This document shows, in pieces, positions 27,966 through 36,242 of a DNA stretch of 64,000 nucleotides. The notes under the pieces were generated by a model. It searched no databases and was not told the origin of the DNA. It saw only the letters and a list, made by a program, of their open reading frames with translations. The position numbers and the translations under genes are program-made. Position 1 is the stretch's first letter; each line of letters opens with the position of its first letter. The stretch comes from Aeromonas schubertii (lineage in GTDB: Bacteria; Pseudomonadota; Gammaproteobacteria; Enterobacterales; Aeromonadaceae): NCBI RefSeq assembly GCF_000820105.1, contig NZ_CDDB01000011.1, positions 107,267 through 171,266 of the forward strand, in the 5' to 3' direction.

Positions 27966-30900
27966 GCGACCAGATGATCATGGTGGACGGCAACGAGGCC
28001 GCCGCACGGATTGCGTACCAGCTAAGCGAGATCTGCGCCATCTACCCCATCACCCCCAGCTCCACCATGGCGGAGCTGGCGGATGCCTGGGCCGACGAGG
28101 GGCAGACCAACCTGTGGGGCAACGTGCCCACCGTGGTGGAGATGCAGAGCGAGGGGGGGGCCGCCGGCTCGGTGCATGGCGCCCTGCAGGGGGGGGCACT
28201 CGCCACCACCTTCACCGCCAGCCAGGGGCTGATGCTGATGCTGCCCAACATGTACAAGATAGCGGGTGAGCTCACCCCGGCGGTGTTCCATGTGGCGGCC
28301 CGCGCACTGGCGGCGCAGGGGCTCTCTATCTTCGGTGACCATCAGGATGTGATGGCGGCGCGCACCACCGGCTTTGCCATGCTGGCCTCGGCCAGCGTAC
28401 AGGAGGCCCAGGATCTCGCCCTGGTTGCCCACGTGGCGACTCTCCAGTGCCGGGTCCCCTTCATTCACTTCTTCGACGGTTTTCGCACCTCCCACGAGGT
28501 GAACAAGATAGCAGCCATCGATAAGGCGACCATTCGGGCCATGATCGATGACGACTGGATCCGCAGCCACAGGGCGCGCTCCCTCAACCCGGACAGGCCG
28601 GTGATGCGCGGCACGGCGCAAAACCCCGACACCTATTTCCAGGGGCGAGAGAGCGTCAATCCCTTCTACGAGGCGGTACCGGCCAGGGTGCAGCAAGCGA
28701 TGGACGAGCTCGCCCGCCACACCGGTCGACCCTACCGGCTGGTGGAGTATCGGGGGGCGCCGGATGCCAGCGAGGTGGTGATCCTGATGGGCTCGGGGGT
28801 GGCGGCTGCCCGTGTTGCCAGCGACTGGCTCAACGCCCGGGGGGGCAAGACGGGGGTGCTGCAGGTGCGTCTCTATCGGCCCTTCCCGAGCGCCGCCCTC
28901 ATCGCGGCCCTGCCCGGGACGGTGCGGCGCATCGCCGTGCTCGATCGCACCAAGGAGGCGGGGGCCGGCGGCGAGCCGCTGCTGCTCGATGTGCAGAGCG
29001 CGCTCATCGATGCCCTGCAGCGGGGACTCATCGGGGCGCTGCCCTGGCTCTCGGGGGGGCGTTATGGCCTCTCCTCCAAGGAGTTCACCCCGGCCATGGG
29101 GGTGGCCATCTTCAACGAGCTGCGCGAGCCCGCCCCGCGCCCGCGCTTTACCGTGGGGATCCTCGATGATGTGACCGGCTTGAGTCTGACGGTGCCGACC
29201 CTGCCCAATCTGGAGCCGGCCAACCGGGTGCAGGCGCTCTTCTATGGTCTCGGAGCCGACGGCACGGTCGGGGCCAACAAGAACAGCATCAAGATCATCG
29301 GGGAGGGGGGCGAGCTGCACGCCCAGGGCTATTTTGTCTACGACTCCAAGAAGTCGGGATCGCGCACCGTCTCTCACCTGCGCTTTGGCCCTGATCCCAT
29401 CGACGCCCCCTGGCTTATCGAGGCGGCCAGTTTTATCGCCTGCCATCAGTGGTCTTTCGTCGAGAGCGTCGATCTGCTCGAGCACGCGGCCCCCGGTGCC
29501 ACCCTGCTGCTCAACGCCCCCTGGCCCAAGGAGCAGCTCTGGCAGCAACTGCCGGCGCGTCTGCGTGCCCGGATCCGCAACAAGGGCATTGCCCTGTGGG
29601 CCATCGATGCGGATCGGGTCAGCGAGCAGACCGGCATGGGCAAGCGTATCAACACCATCATGCAGACCTGCTTCTTCGCCCTCGCCGGCGTGCTCCCCAG
29701 GGAGGAGGCCATTGCGCTGATCAAGAAGAGCATCGCCAAGAGTTATGCCAGGAAAGGGGAGGCGGTGGTCGAGCGCAACTTCGCGGCGGTCGATGGGACC
29801 CTGGCAGAGCTCTATCCCATCCCCTGGCCCGAACAGGGGGAGGAGAGCGAGTCCCCCTATCCCCTGCCCATCGCCTTGCCACACGGGGTGACGTCGGAGG
29901 TGCATACCTTCCTCGAGCGGGTGACAGGACCCATGCTGGCGGGCCAGGGAGATCGCATTCCCGTCTCACTGCTGCCCTGTGATGGCACTTACCCCACCGC
30001 CACCAGCCGGGTGGAGAAGCGGGCCATCGCCCGGGAGATCCCCATCTGGCGCTCCGATCTCTGCATCCAGTGCGGTAACTGCTCCTTCGTCTGCCCCCAT
30101 GCGGCCCTGCGTGCCAAGTTCTATCACGCCAGGTGGCTGGCCGATGCACCCGATGCGGTTCGCTCGGCACCGGTGACGGCGCGGGGGTTCCCCGACAGCC
30201 GCTACACCCTGCAGGTCTATCCGGAGGATTGCACCGGCTGTGGCCTCTGTGTCCAGGCGTGTCCGGTGCGCACCGAGGGGGGCGAGCGGGCCATCGTGAT
30301 GGAGGAGATGCGCGTGCACCTCGAGGCCGAGAAAGAGGGGCTCGCCTGGTTTGAATCGCTCCCCTGGCCGGCGCGGGACAAGGTGGATTTCTCCACCGTG
30401 CGCGGGGTGCAGTTCCTCGAGCCCCTGTTCGAGTTCTCCGGCGCCTGTGCCGGTTGCGGCGAGACCCCCTACCTGCGTCTGCTTACCCAGCTCTTTGGCG
30501 ATCGCATGCTGGTGGCCAACGCGACCGGCTGCTCCTCCATCTATGGGGGCAACCTGCCGACCACCCCCTGGAGCCAGAACGGCGAGGGGAAGGGGCCGGC
30601 CTGGTCCAACTCCCTGTTTGAGGACAACGCCGAGTTCGGGTTCGGATTGCGTCTGAGTGCCGATCAGCACAGGAGTCAGGCCGAAGTGGCGCTGCAGGCC
30701 ATGGCCCCGGCGCTGGGCGAGGAGGTGGTGGCCGCCATTCTCGGCGCGCCCCAGCGCCTGGAGTCGGAGATCCGTGACCAGCGCCAGCGCATTGCCCGGG
30801 TGCGGGAGCGGCTTGGGCCGCATCCCGACGAGGCCGGGTTGACCCTGTTGTCGCTGCTCGACCAGCTGGTGCGCCGCTCGGTCTGGATAGTGGGGGGGGA

Positions 30901-31543
30901 TGGCTGGGCCTATGACATCGGCTCGGCCGGGCTCGACCATGTGCTGGCCTCCGGACGCGACGTCAACGTACTGGTGATGGACACCGAGGTCTACTCCAAC
31001 ACCGGAGGACAGATGTCCAAGTCCACGCCGCTGGGGGCGGTCGCCAAGTTTGCCGCGGGTGGCAAGACGCTTGCCAAGAAGGACGTGGCCCTGCAGGCGA
31101 TTGCCTATGGCAACGTCTATGTGGCGCGCATCGCCTTCGGGGCTCATCCCCAGCAGGCGCTGCAGGCCCTGAGGGAGGCAGAGGCCTATCCCGGGCCGTC
31201 ACTCATCATCGCCTACAGCCACTGTATCGCTCACGGCATCGACATGGAGCAGGGATTGACCCAGCAGAAACGGGCGGTCGATTCGGGCCACTGGCCCCTG
31301 ATGCGCTACAACCCTGTGCTGCGTGAGGCGGGTCACAATCCCTTCAGCCTCGACAGCCTGCGCCCTGGCATTCCCTTGCAGACCTATCGGGAGCAGGAGA
31401 CCCGCTACCGGGTGCTGGCCCAGAGTCACCCAGAGGAGGCCGAGCGGATGATGGCCATTGCCCAGCAGGTGGCGTTGCAGAAGTGGTCCATCTACGAGGA
31501 GATGGCGACCCGGGAGGCCGAACGGTTCCATCCCGTGTTGTGA
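27962..31543 (+). CDS. nifJ: NifJ-type pyruvate:flavodoxin/ferredoxin oxidoreductase (single chain)
   Basis: Oxidatively decarboxylates pyruvate to acetyl-CoA and CO2, reducing flavodoxin or ferredoxin. It has 1193 residues, typical of the homodimeric single-chain enzyme. Domains in order: pyrimidine-binding TPP domain (AYQLSEICAIYPITPSS), gamma domain (GLGADGTVGANKNSIKII), two [4Fe-4S] motifs (CIQCGNCSFVCPH and CTGCGLCVQACPVR), and the TPP/third-cluster domain (CAGCGETPYLRL, ATGCSSIYGGNLPTTPW, MDTEVYSNTGGQMS). The ATG at 27962 overlaps the preceding broken oxidoreductase gene as ATGA. It would act in anaerobic metabolism or low-potential electron supply. The upstream TGA could lower its translation by polarity. 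Confidence 0.92.
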   Translation: MSDQMIMVDGNEAAARIAYQLSEICAIYPITPSSTMAELADAWADEGQTNLWGNVPTVVEMQSEGGAAGSVHGALQGGALATTFTASQGLMLMLPNMYKIAGELTPAVFHVAARALAAQGLSIFGDHQDVMAARTTGFAMLASASVQEAQDLALVAHVATLQCRVPFIHFFDGFRTSHEVNKIAAIDKATIRAMIDDDWIRSHRARSLNPDRPVMRGTAQNPDTYFQGRESVNPFYEAVPARVQQAMDELARHTGRPYRLVEYRGAPDASEVVILMGSGVAAARVASDWLNARGGKTGVLQVRLYRPFPSAALIAALPGTVRRIAVLDRTKEAGAGGEPLLLDVQSALIDALQRGLIGALPWLSGGRYGLSSKEFTPAMGVAIFNELREPAPRPRFTVGILDDVTGLSLTVPTLPNLEPANRVQALFYGLGADGTVGANKNSIKIIGEGGELHAQGYFVYDSKKSGSRTVSHLRFGPDPIDAPWLIEAASFIACHQWSFVESVDLLEHAAPGATLLLNAPWPKEQLWQQLPARLRARIRNKGIALWAIDADRVSEQTGMGKRINTIMQTCFFALAGVLPREEAIALIKKSIAKSYARKGEAVVERNFAAVDGTLAELYPIPWPEQGEESESPYPLPIALPHGVTSEVHTFLERVTGPMLAGQGDRIPVSLLPCDGTYPTATSRVEKRAIAREIPIWRSDLCIQCGNCSFVCPHAALRAKFYHARWLADAPDAVRSAPVTARGFPDSRYTLQVYPEDCTGCGLCVQACPVRTEGGERAIVMEEMRVHLEAEKEGLAWFESLPWPARDKVDFSTVRGVQFLEPLFEFSGACAGCGETPYLRLLTQLFGDRMLVANATGCSSIYGGNLPTTPWSQNGEGKGPAWSNSLFEDNAEFGFGLRLSADQHRSQAEVALQAMAPALGEEVVAAILGAPQRLESEIRDQRQRIARVRERLGPHPDEAGLTLLSLLDQLVRRSVWIVGGDGWAYDIGSAGLDHVLASGRDVNVLVMDTEVYSNTGGQMSKSTPLGAVAKFAAGGKTLAKKDVALQAIAYGNVYVARIAFGAHPQQALQALREAEAYPGPSLIIAYSHCIAHGIDMEQGLTQQKRAVDSGHWPLMRYNPVLREAGHNPFSLDSLRPGIPLQTYREQETRYRVLAQSHPEEAERMMAIAQQVALQKWSIYEEMATREAERFHPVL

Positions 31544-31558
31544 TCGTCGGGGCTGGGT

Positions 31559-31583
31559 AAAGGGGCCGTCAGGCCCCTTCTTC
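31559..31583 (+). terminator. Terminator of the nifJ-type operon
   Basis: AAGGGGCC, GTCA loop, GGCCCCTT, then CTTC, 16 bases after the stop. The T tract is short. Confidence 0.65.
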
Positions 31584-31611
31584 ATAGGCAGGTGGCAATC
31601 AGGGAGGCCAC

Positions 31612-31644
31612 AGAAAACAACGACCCGGGCCATGCCCGGGTCGT
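31612..31644 (-). terminator. Terminator of the YdcH-like gene
   Basis: Perfect 11-bp stem ACGACCCGGGC / GCCCGGGTCGT with a 3-base loop, followed on the minus strand by TGTTTTC. It lies 14 bases beyond the stop of the gene at 31658-31885. Confidence 0.8.
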
Positions 31645-31657
31645 ATTGGTCGATGTG

Positions 31658-31885
31658 TCACTGTTGTGACTGGTCTCGCGCTTTGTAATCTTGCAGGATC
31701 TCGTAGAGATCTTCTTTGAGTTTCAGCTTTTTCTTCTTCAGTTCACGAACCTGATCGTCGTTTGCGTACTCTTTTTCCAGTTGCTTGATCTCGTCATCCA
31801 GCTGATTGTGCAGATCAAATTTCCTCTGAAAGTGGGCATCGGTGGTTTTCAGCCGGGAGATAAGGTCACGGTACTCTGGAAACAT
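31658..31885 (-). CDS. ydcH: YdcH-like small protein (DUF465)
   Basis: A 75-residue, highly charged, all-helical protein, typical of DUF465/YdcH: MFPEYRDLISRL at the N-terminus, HFQRKFDLHNQLDDEI in the middle and KKKKLKLKEDLYEIL near the end. A coiled coil is likely over most of its length. The function is not established. An AAGGAGG ribosome site lies just before the ATG. It has its own terminator and is separated by 73 bases from the histidine kinase gene. Confidence 0.88.
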   Translation of the reverse strand: MFPEYRDLISRLKTTDAHFQRKFDLHNQLDDEIKQLEKEYANDDQVRELKKKKLKLKEDLYEILQDYKARDQSQQ

Positions 31886-31958
31886 GTCGCCTCCTTTCTT
31901 GGTGGGTATGAGTCCAAACTAGCCTATCTCCCTCCCCGGTAACGTGACCCATATCACT

Positions 31959-33422
31959 TTAATCACAATTCGTCTGCTGGGGCGAAATCGCGTCCTTATC
32001 GAGCAGGTGGCCGAAGTAGATACTCACCTGAAGTCCCCCTTCGGGGCGATTGTGAACGCTGATGTCGGCGTCGTGCAGGTGAGCGATACGGCGCACTATG
32101 GCCAGCCCCAGACCGACCCCGTTCCCCGCCTGGGGATTGACCCGAAAGAAGCGTTCGCTCAGGCGTGGCAGCAGTGACTCCGGGACGCCGGGGCCGTTGT
32201 CTGCGATGTGTACGACCCCCCGGTTACCCTCCCGCTCTACCCTCACCTCTATGGTGCCGCCACAGGGGGTGTAGCGCAGGGCATTGTCGATGAGGTTGGC
32301 AAACAGGATCTCCAGCAGGGTCTCTTGCCCCTCAAGGGTGATAGGGTCGGCGACCTCGAGAGAGAGCTGCAGATCTTTTTGCAAGGCGAGGGGGGCGAGA
32401 TTGGCAATGGCCTCGCGCACGCACTCGTCGAGGCGCATGGGACTGGCCTCTATCTGCTGGCGGTTGTCGAGACGAGCCTGGGTGAGCAACTGGCGCAGCA
32501 GGCGATCGCAGCGGTCCAGCGCCGTCACCATCTTGCCGAGGGAGTGGCGGCGGCTCTGCTCGTCGCCGGCGGCCAGGGCGTTCTCGCTATAGAGACGCAG
32601 CACGGCCAGCGGTGTACGCAGCTCGTGGGCGGCCTCGTCGGTGAATTGTCGCTCCCGGGCCAGGGTCTCCTGCAGGGTGTGCATCAGGCGGTTGAGCTCC
32701 CCCATCAGCAGGGCCACCTCCTTGGGGGGGGAGGGGATGTTGAGAGGGGTCAGGTTGGCCGGGTGGCGTTCTCCTATCTCCCGTGTCAGCTCGGTGAGCG
32801 GCATCAGGCCACGGGTCATCAGCCACCACAACAATACCAGCAGCAGGGGCAGGGTGATGATGAGGGGCAGCATGGAGACGGTGGCTATCTTGCCAGCCAG
32901 CTCGCCGCGCTCGTCATCCCGTTCGGCGACCATGAGCCAGGTGCCCAGATGGGCATTATGCAGGGTGAAGGTGCGCCAGATGTGTGGCCCGTCCCTGTGC
33001 TGGCCAAAACCGGGCTCCAGGGCGCCGAGCGGGCGTTCGGGGGCGCTCGGTGAGCGCAGCATCATCTCCCCGTCGTCGGCGATGAGTTGAAACGAGAGGT
33101 TGCGTTCGAACTCGTGCCCATAGGGGGTCAGCTCGTCATCGTCCCCTCCCCAGCCGTGATCGCCCGAAGGGGAGGCGTGGGGCTGTTCCCACTCCTCATA
33201 GATGGCGCCCTGGGCGCGCTGATCGGGCAACTGGGCCAGATAGCGCAGCAGCAGCTTCTCGGTGATGCGGGCCGACTGGGCCAGCCGGGCATCGAACAGC
33301 TCCTCCATCTCGTGGCTGGCCGAGAGGTAGCCGATCAGCGCACTGACGGTGAGGCTGGCACTCACCAGCAGGAGGACGGCGCTGAGCAGAAAACGGCGCA
33401 GAGAGTGGCGGGTCTGGTTCAA
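31959..33422 (-). CDS. QseC/PmrB-type sensor histidine kinase
   Basis: A 487-residue inner-membrane kinase. Transmembrane segment 1 is at about 12-34, a periplasmic domain of about 140 residues follows, then segment 2 (LPLIITLPLLLVLLWWLMT), HAMP, the phosphoacceptor box DEAAHELRTPLAVLRLY, and the ATPase boxes NLIDNALRYTP, VHIADNGPGVPE and GVGLGLAIVRRIAHL. The periplasmic domain carries a D/E/H-rich stretch (GDHGWGGDDDE) that could bind cations. Its start overlaps the response-regulator stop by 4 bases. The closest named relatives are QseC and PmrB; the signal is unknown. Confidence 0.9.
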   Translation of the reverse strand: MNQTRHSLRRFLLSAVLLLVSASLTVSALIGYLSASHEMEELFDARLAQSARITEKLLLRYLAQLPDQRAQGAIYEEWEQPHASPSGDHGWGGDDDELTPYGHEFERNLSFQLIADDGEMMLRSPSAPERPLGALEPGFGQHRDGPHIWRTFTLHNAHLGTWLMVAERDDERGELAGKIATVSMLPLIITLPLLLVLLWWLMTRGLMPLTELTREIGERHPANLTPLNIPSPPKEVALLMGELNRLMHTLQETLARERQFTDEAAHELRTPLAVLRLYSENALAAGDEQSRRHSLGKMVTALDRCDRLLRQLLTQARLDNRQQIEASPMRLDECVREAIANLAPLALQKDLQLSLEVADPITLEGQETLLEILFANLIDNALRYTPCGGTIEVRVEREGNRGVVHIADNGPGVPESLLPRLSERFFRVNPQAGNGVGLGLAIVRRIAHLHDADISVHNRPEGGLQVSIYFGHLLDKDAISPQQTNCD

Positions 33423-34090
33423 GGGAGTGACTCCAGGCGTGGCACTATGTAGCCGACCCCGCGCAGGGTGCGGATCAGGTCGGGGAAGAGCTTCTTGCGC
33501 AGGTGGTGGATATGCACCTCCACCGCATTGCTCTCGGCCCCCTCATCCCAGCCGTAGAGGCGCTGATGCAGCTGATCCCGGCTCAGTACCCGGCCGGCCT
33601 GGGTCATCAGCTCATAGAGCAGTCGATACTCATGGGGGGTGAGGCGCACCGGCTCTCCCCGGTAGATCACCTGCTGGGCGTCCGGATAGAGCACCAGGTC
33701 CCCGTACTCCAGCATGGGCTGGGCCTGTCCCTGGCTGCGCCGCAGCAGGGCGCGCAGGCGTGCCTCCAGCTCGGGCAGGGCGAAGGGTTTGGTGAGGTAA
33801 TCATCGGCCCCTGCGTCGAGTCCCTGTACCCTGTCGTCCAGGGCATCGCGGGCGGTGAGGATGAGCACCGGCAGGGCGTGTCCCTCCCGGCGCAGGCGAC
33901 GCAGCAGGTTGATGCCGTCGATATCGGGCAGATTGAGATCGAGGATGAGGGCGGCAAACTCCTCGCACTGCAGGGTGGTGAGGGCGGGAAGCCCGGTGGT
34001 GAGCCAGTCCACCGTATGGCCGGCTCCCTTGAGGGCATCTTGCATGCCATCCCCCAGCATTACATCGTCTTCCACCAACAGGATGCGCAT
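33419..34090 (-). CDS. QseB/PmrA-type OmpR-family response regulator
   Basis: A 223-residue regulator: receiver domain with acidic pocket (LLVEDD), phosphoacceptor D51 (ALILDLNLPDIDG), T and K switch residues (LILTARDA, YLTKPFALPELEARL), and a C-terminal winged helix (LTPHEYRLLYELMTQAGRVL, SNAVEVHIHHLRKKLF) characteristic of the QseB/PmrA group. It lies just before its kinase and 82 bases after the five-gene operon that has a PmrA/QseB-type box upstream of its first gene, suggesting that this regulator controls it. Confidence 0.92.
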   Translation of the reverse strand: MRILLVEDDVMLGDGMQDALKGAGHTVDWLTTGLPALTTLQCEEFAALILDLNLPDIDGINLLRRLRREGHALPVLILTARDALDDRVQGLDAGADDYLTKPFALPELEARLRALLRRSQGQAQPMLEYGDLVLYPDAQQVIYRGEPVRLTPHEYRLLYELMTQAGRVLSRDQLHQRLYGWDEGAESNAVEVHIHHLRKKLFPDLIRTLRGVGYIVPRLESLP

Positions 34091-34172
34091 TTTTCACTCC
34101 CCTCGTTACGACTCGCAGGGCCTCAGTATGCCCCGCCCCGGGGAGTGGCTCCAGTGGGTGGGGCTCGGGTGG

Positions 34173-34778
34173 TCAGAGTTTGGCCAGTTTGGCCTTGATC
34201 TCGCCGCGCCGCCCCTCGTCGGCCACCTCCCTCCCCGGTCTGGCCGGAGCGGCCAGGGCTTTTTCCAGGTACTGCCTGGCCTCGGCCTTCTTTCCCTTCA
34301 CGAGCAGGAAGTCGCCGTAGAAGTAGTTGGGGTCTATCCCGTCAGGATTGATGGCGAGGGCCTGCTTGAGCAACTCCCCGGCCTTGTCGTCGTCGCCGAA
34401 GCCGAGGGGCCAGCCAGGCACCTGATAGTAGAGGGAGCCCAGGCTGGTGTAGGCCGACCCGTCGAGGGCCCTGGCGTCCTGCTTGAGGGCAATTTCGAGG
34501 CGGGCCTTGGCCTCCTTGACCAGGGGCAGGGCTCCCAGTCCTCCCTTGGCGCCGGCCCAGGTACTCTTGACGATGGCCGACCAGATCAGCAGGTCGGTGC
34601 GAAAGGCCTCCTTGCCACTGGCGGCATCGGCGCGCTGACTCAAGGTCTCGAAGCACGACTCCTTCTGTTGCTCCGGAGTCTGATACTGGCAGACGGCCCA
34701 GGCGGACTGGATCTCGGCGAGGGGGTCGGCGGCGAGGGCCGGGGTGGCCGCCAGAGCGGCGAGAAGAAGCATCTTCAT
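34173..34778 (-). CDS. Secreted tetratricopeptide-like protein
   Basis: A 201-residue protein with a clear signal peptide (MKMLLLAALAATPALA, cleavage likely after ALA). The mature part has repeated helical pairs (KAGELLKQALAINPDGIDPN, then KKAEARQYLEKALAAP) typical of TPR folds, and two cysteines that may pair (AWAVCQYQ and KESCFET). Probably periplasmic. Its ATG at 34778 has AAGGAAGG upstream and lies 2 bases after the dehydrogenase stop, so it is the last gene of the hemolysin-ligase-oxidase-dehydrogenase operon. The role is unknown. Confidence 0.78.
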   Translation of the reverse strand: MKMLLLAALAATPALAADPLAEIQSAWAVCQYQTPEQQKESCFETLSQRADAASGKEAFRTDLLIWSAIVKSTWAGAKGGLGALPLVKEAKARLEIALKQDARALDGSAYTSLGSLYYQVPGWPLGFGDDDKAGELLKQALAINPDGIDPNYFYGDFLLVKGKKAEARQYLEKALAAPARPGREVADEGRRGEIKAKLAKL

Positions 34779-34780
34779 GG

Positions 34781-35578
34781 TCAACCTTCCTTGTGCAAGA
34801 GGTGATGGGCAAAGCGGGAGATGGTGGCGTGCTGCTTGGCCAGCGCCTTGTCCACCAGACCCGGCAGCAGGGCGTTGAGGCGAACAAACAGCTTCTCGGG
34901 CCAGCCGACCCAGGTGCGCAGGCGCTCCTGCTCCAGACTCTCGATGGCGAGTCTGGCGACCTCCTGGGGTGTGTCGGTCCGGGTACCCAGGGCCGCATTC
35001 ATGGCATAGACCTCCGGGGTGTTGAGGTGAGTGCGGGTTGCGCGCGGCGCAAAGTGGATAACCCGGATGCCGCTTCCCTCCAGCTCTCGTGCCAGGGCCT
35101 CGGAGAAGCCGCGCAGGGCAAACTTGCTGGCGCAATAGGCGCTGTAGCCCGGGTAACCGATGGCGCCGAAGCTGGAGCCAATGTTCATCACTATGCCGGG
35201 GCGGCGCAGCCTTGGCAGCAGCAGTCGGGTCAGCAGTATGGGGGCCAGGGTGTTGAGCTCGAGCTGGGCCCTTATCTGCTCCTCGCTCTGATCCTCCAGC
35301 CAGGCGAAGTGGTTGGTGCCGGCGTTGTTGATGAGGATGTCGATGCCACCGGCGAGCAGGGGCTCGTGGGCCAGCTGCCTGAGCCCCTGTGCCAGATCGG
35401 CGCAGAGCCACTGGTGGCGTTCCGGGTGGGGCAGGCGCTCCTGAAGATCGCGAAGGGGGGCCTCGCGGCGACCGTGCAACAGCAGGTGGGCACCGCGCTC
35501 GGCCAGTTGTTGCGCCAGGGCTTCGCCGATGCCACCGCTGGCGCCGGTGAGCAGAATGCGTTTGCCATCGAGGTTCAT
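34781..35578 (-). CDS. Short-chain dehydrogenase/reductase
   Basis: A classical SDR of 265 residues: NAD(P)-binding TGASGGIGEALAQQL at the N-terminus, NNAG motif (DILINNAGTNHF), catalytic serine (MNIGSSFGAIGYPG) and YxxxK (YSAYCASKFAL). An arginine in the first beta-alpha-beta region (LHGRREAP) suggests NADPH preference. The C-terminal region (VGWPEKLFVRLNALLPG) is like SDRs that act on lipids or long acyl substrates. It starts 10 bases after the diiron-type oxidase gene. The substrate is not known; in context it could reduce or oxidise an acyl-derived product. Confidence 0.88.
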   Translation of the reverse strand: MNLDGKRILLTGASGGIGEALAQQLAERGAHLLLHGRREAPLRDLQERLPHPERHQWLCADLAQGLRQLAHEPLLAGGIDILINNAGTNHFAWLEDQSEEQIRAQLELNTLAPILLTRLLLPRLRRPGIVMNIGSSFGAIGYPGYSAYCASKFALRGFSEALARELEGSGIRVIHFAPRATRTHLNTPEVYAMNAALGTRTDTPQEVARLAIESLEQERLRTWVGWPEKLFVRLNALLPGLVDKALAKQHATISRFAHHLLHKEG

Positions 35579-35588
35579 GCTCTTCTCC

Positions 35589-36242
35589 TCAATCCCGGGG
35601 CAACAGGGTGCGCAGCATATCCCCGTAGAGGCGATAGACCACCCGTGCACTGTGGACGATAGCCGCCTGGTCGGCGGGATCCGTGACCCGGTTCATCAGC
35701 CCCTCGAAGAACCTCAGGTGCTCCTGATCGAGCGCCCCGTGGGAACTCAGGTAGCTCATGGCCTGGGGCGGTAGGCCAAGCCCCTGCTTGAGCTGGTCGG
35801 CCACGGTCAGGGCGATGGCGACACTGGTTCCCTCCAGCACCTGAACCATGCCGAAAAATCCCATGGGGTTACCCCGCTGGATCTGGTCGTAGAGGAAGGC
35901 AACCATCAGCTCGATAGGCAGGCAGGGGGTGCCGCCGCGCACCGCCTCGGCATCCCCGCCGCAGGTGCGGATGTCATTGAGGATCCACTCCTGATGGCCA
36001 TACTCCTCGTCGATGTACTCGGCAATGGCTCCGCGCACCCACTCGTACTCCTGGGGCAGGCGGCCGCCGGTGGCCATCAGCAGGGGAACAGTATGACGCA
36101 CGTGATAGTAAGCCTGGGTCAGAAAGGCGATGTAGGTGTGGCTGGTGATCTCGCCGCGCTGGCAGGCCTGGATCACGGGGGCGCTGAGCAGGTACTCGCG
36201 CTCGCCGGCCGTCTCGGTTTGCAGGTTGTGGTAAAAGCTCAC
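35589..36242 (-). CDS. Heme-oxygenase-fold iron-containing redox enzyme (HDO/TenA-like)
   Basis: A 217-residue all-helical protein of the PqqC/TenA/heme-oxygenase-like superfamily. Candidate metal ligands fit the diiron-oxidase (HDO) pattern: EExxH (E79/E80 and H83 in YIDEEYGHQEW), E137 (VQVLEGTS), H168, D172 and H175 (SSHGALDQEHLRFF). Known HDOs oxidise fatty acids (UndA, giving 1-alkenes) or amino-acid derivatives. Its start overlaps the ligase stop by 4 bases. I infer oxygen-dependent modification of the compound activated by that ligase. The alternative, a TenA thiaminase, is less likely because the thiamine-binding motifs are not evident. Confidence 0.8.
   Translation of the reverse strand: MSFYHNLQTETAGEREYLLSAPVIQACQRGEITSHTYIAFLTQAYYHVRHTVPLLMATGGRLPQEYEWVRGAIAEYIDEEYGHQEWILNDIRTCGGDAEAVRGGTPCLPIELMVAFLYDQIQRGNPMGFFGMVQVLEGTSVAIALTVADQLKQGLGLPPQAMSYLSSHGALDQEHLRFFEGLMNRVTDPADQAAIVHSARVVYRLYGDMLRTLLPRD

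Noticed and set aside
28022-29905. 627-codon open frame on the minus strand opposite nifJ
   Set aside because: An antisense shadow of a clear gene, with low-complexity composition and no recognisable domain.
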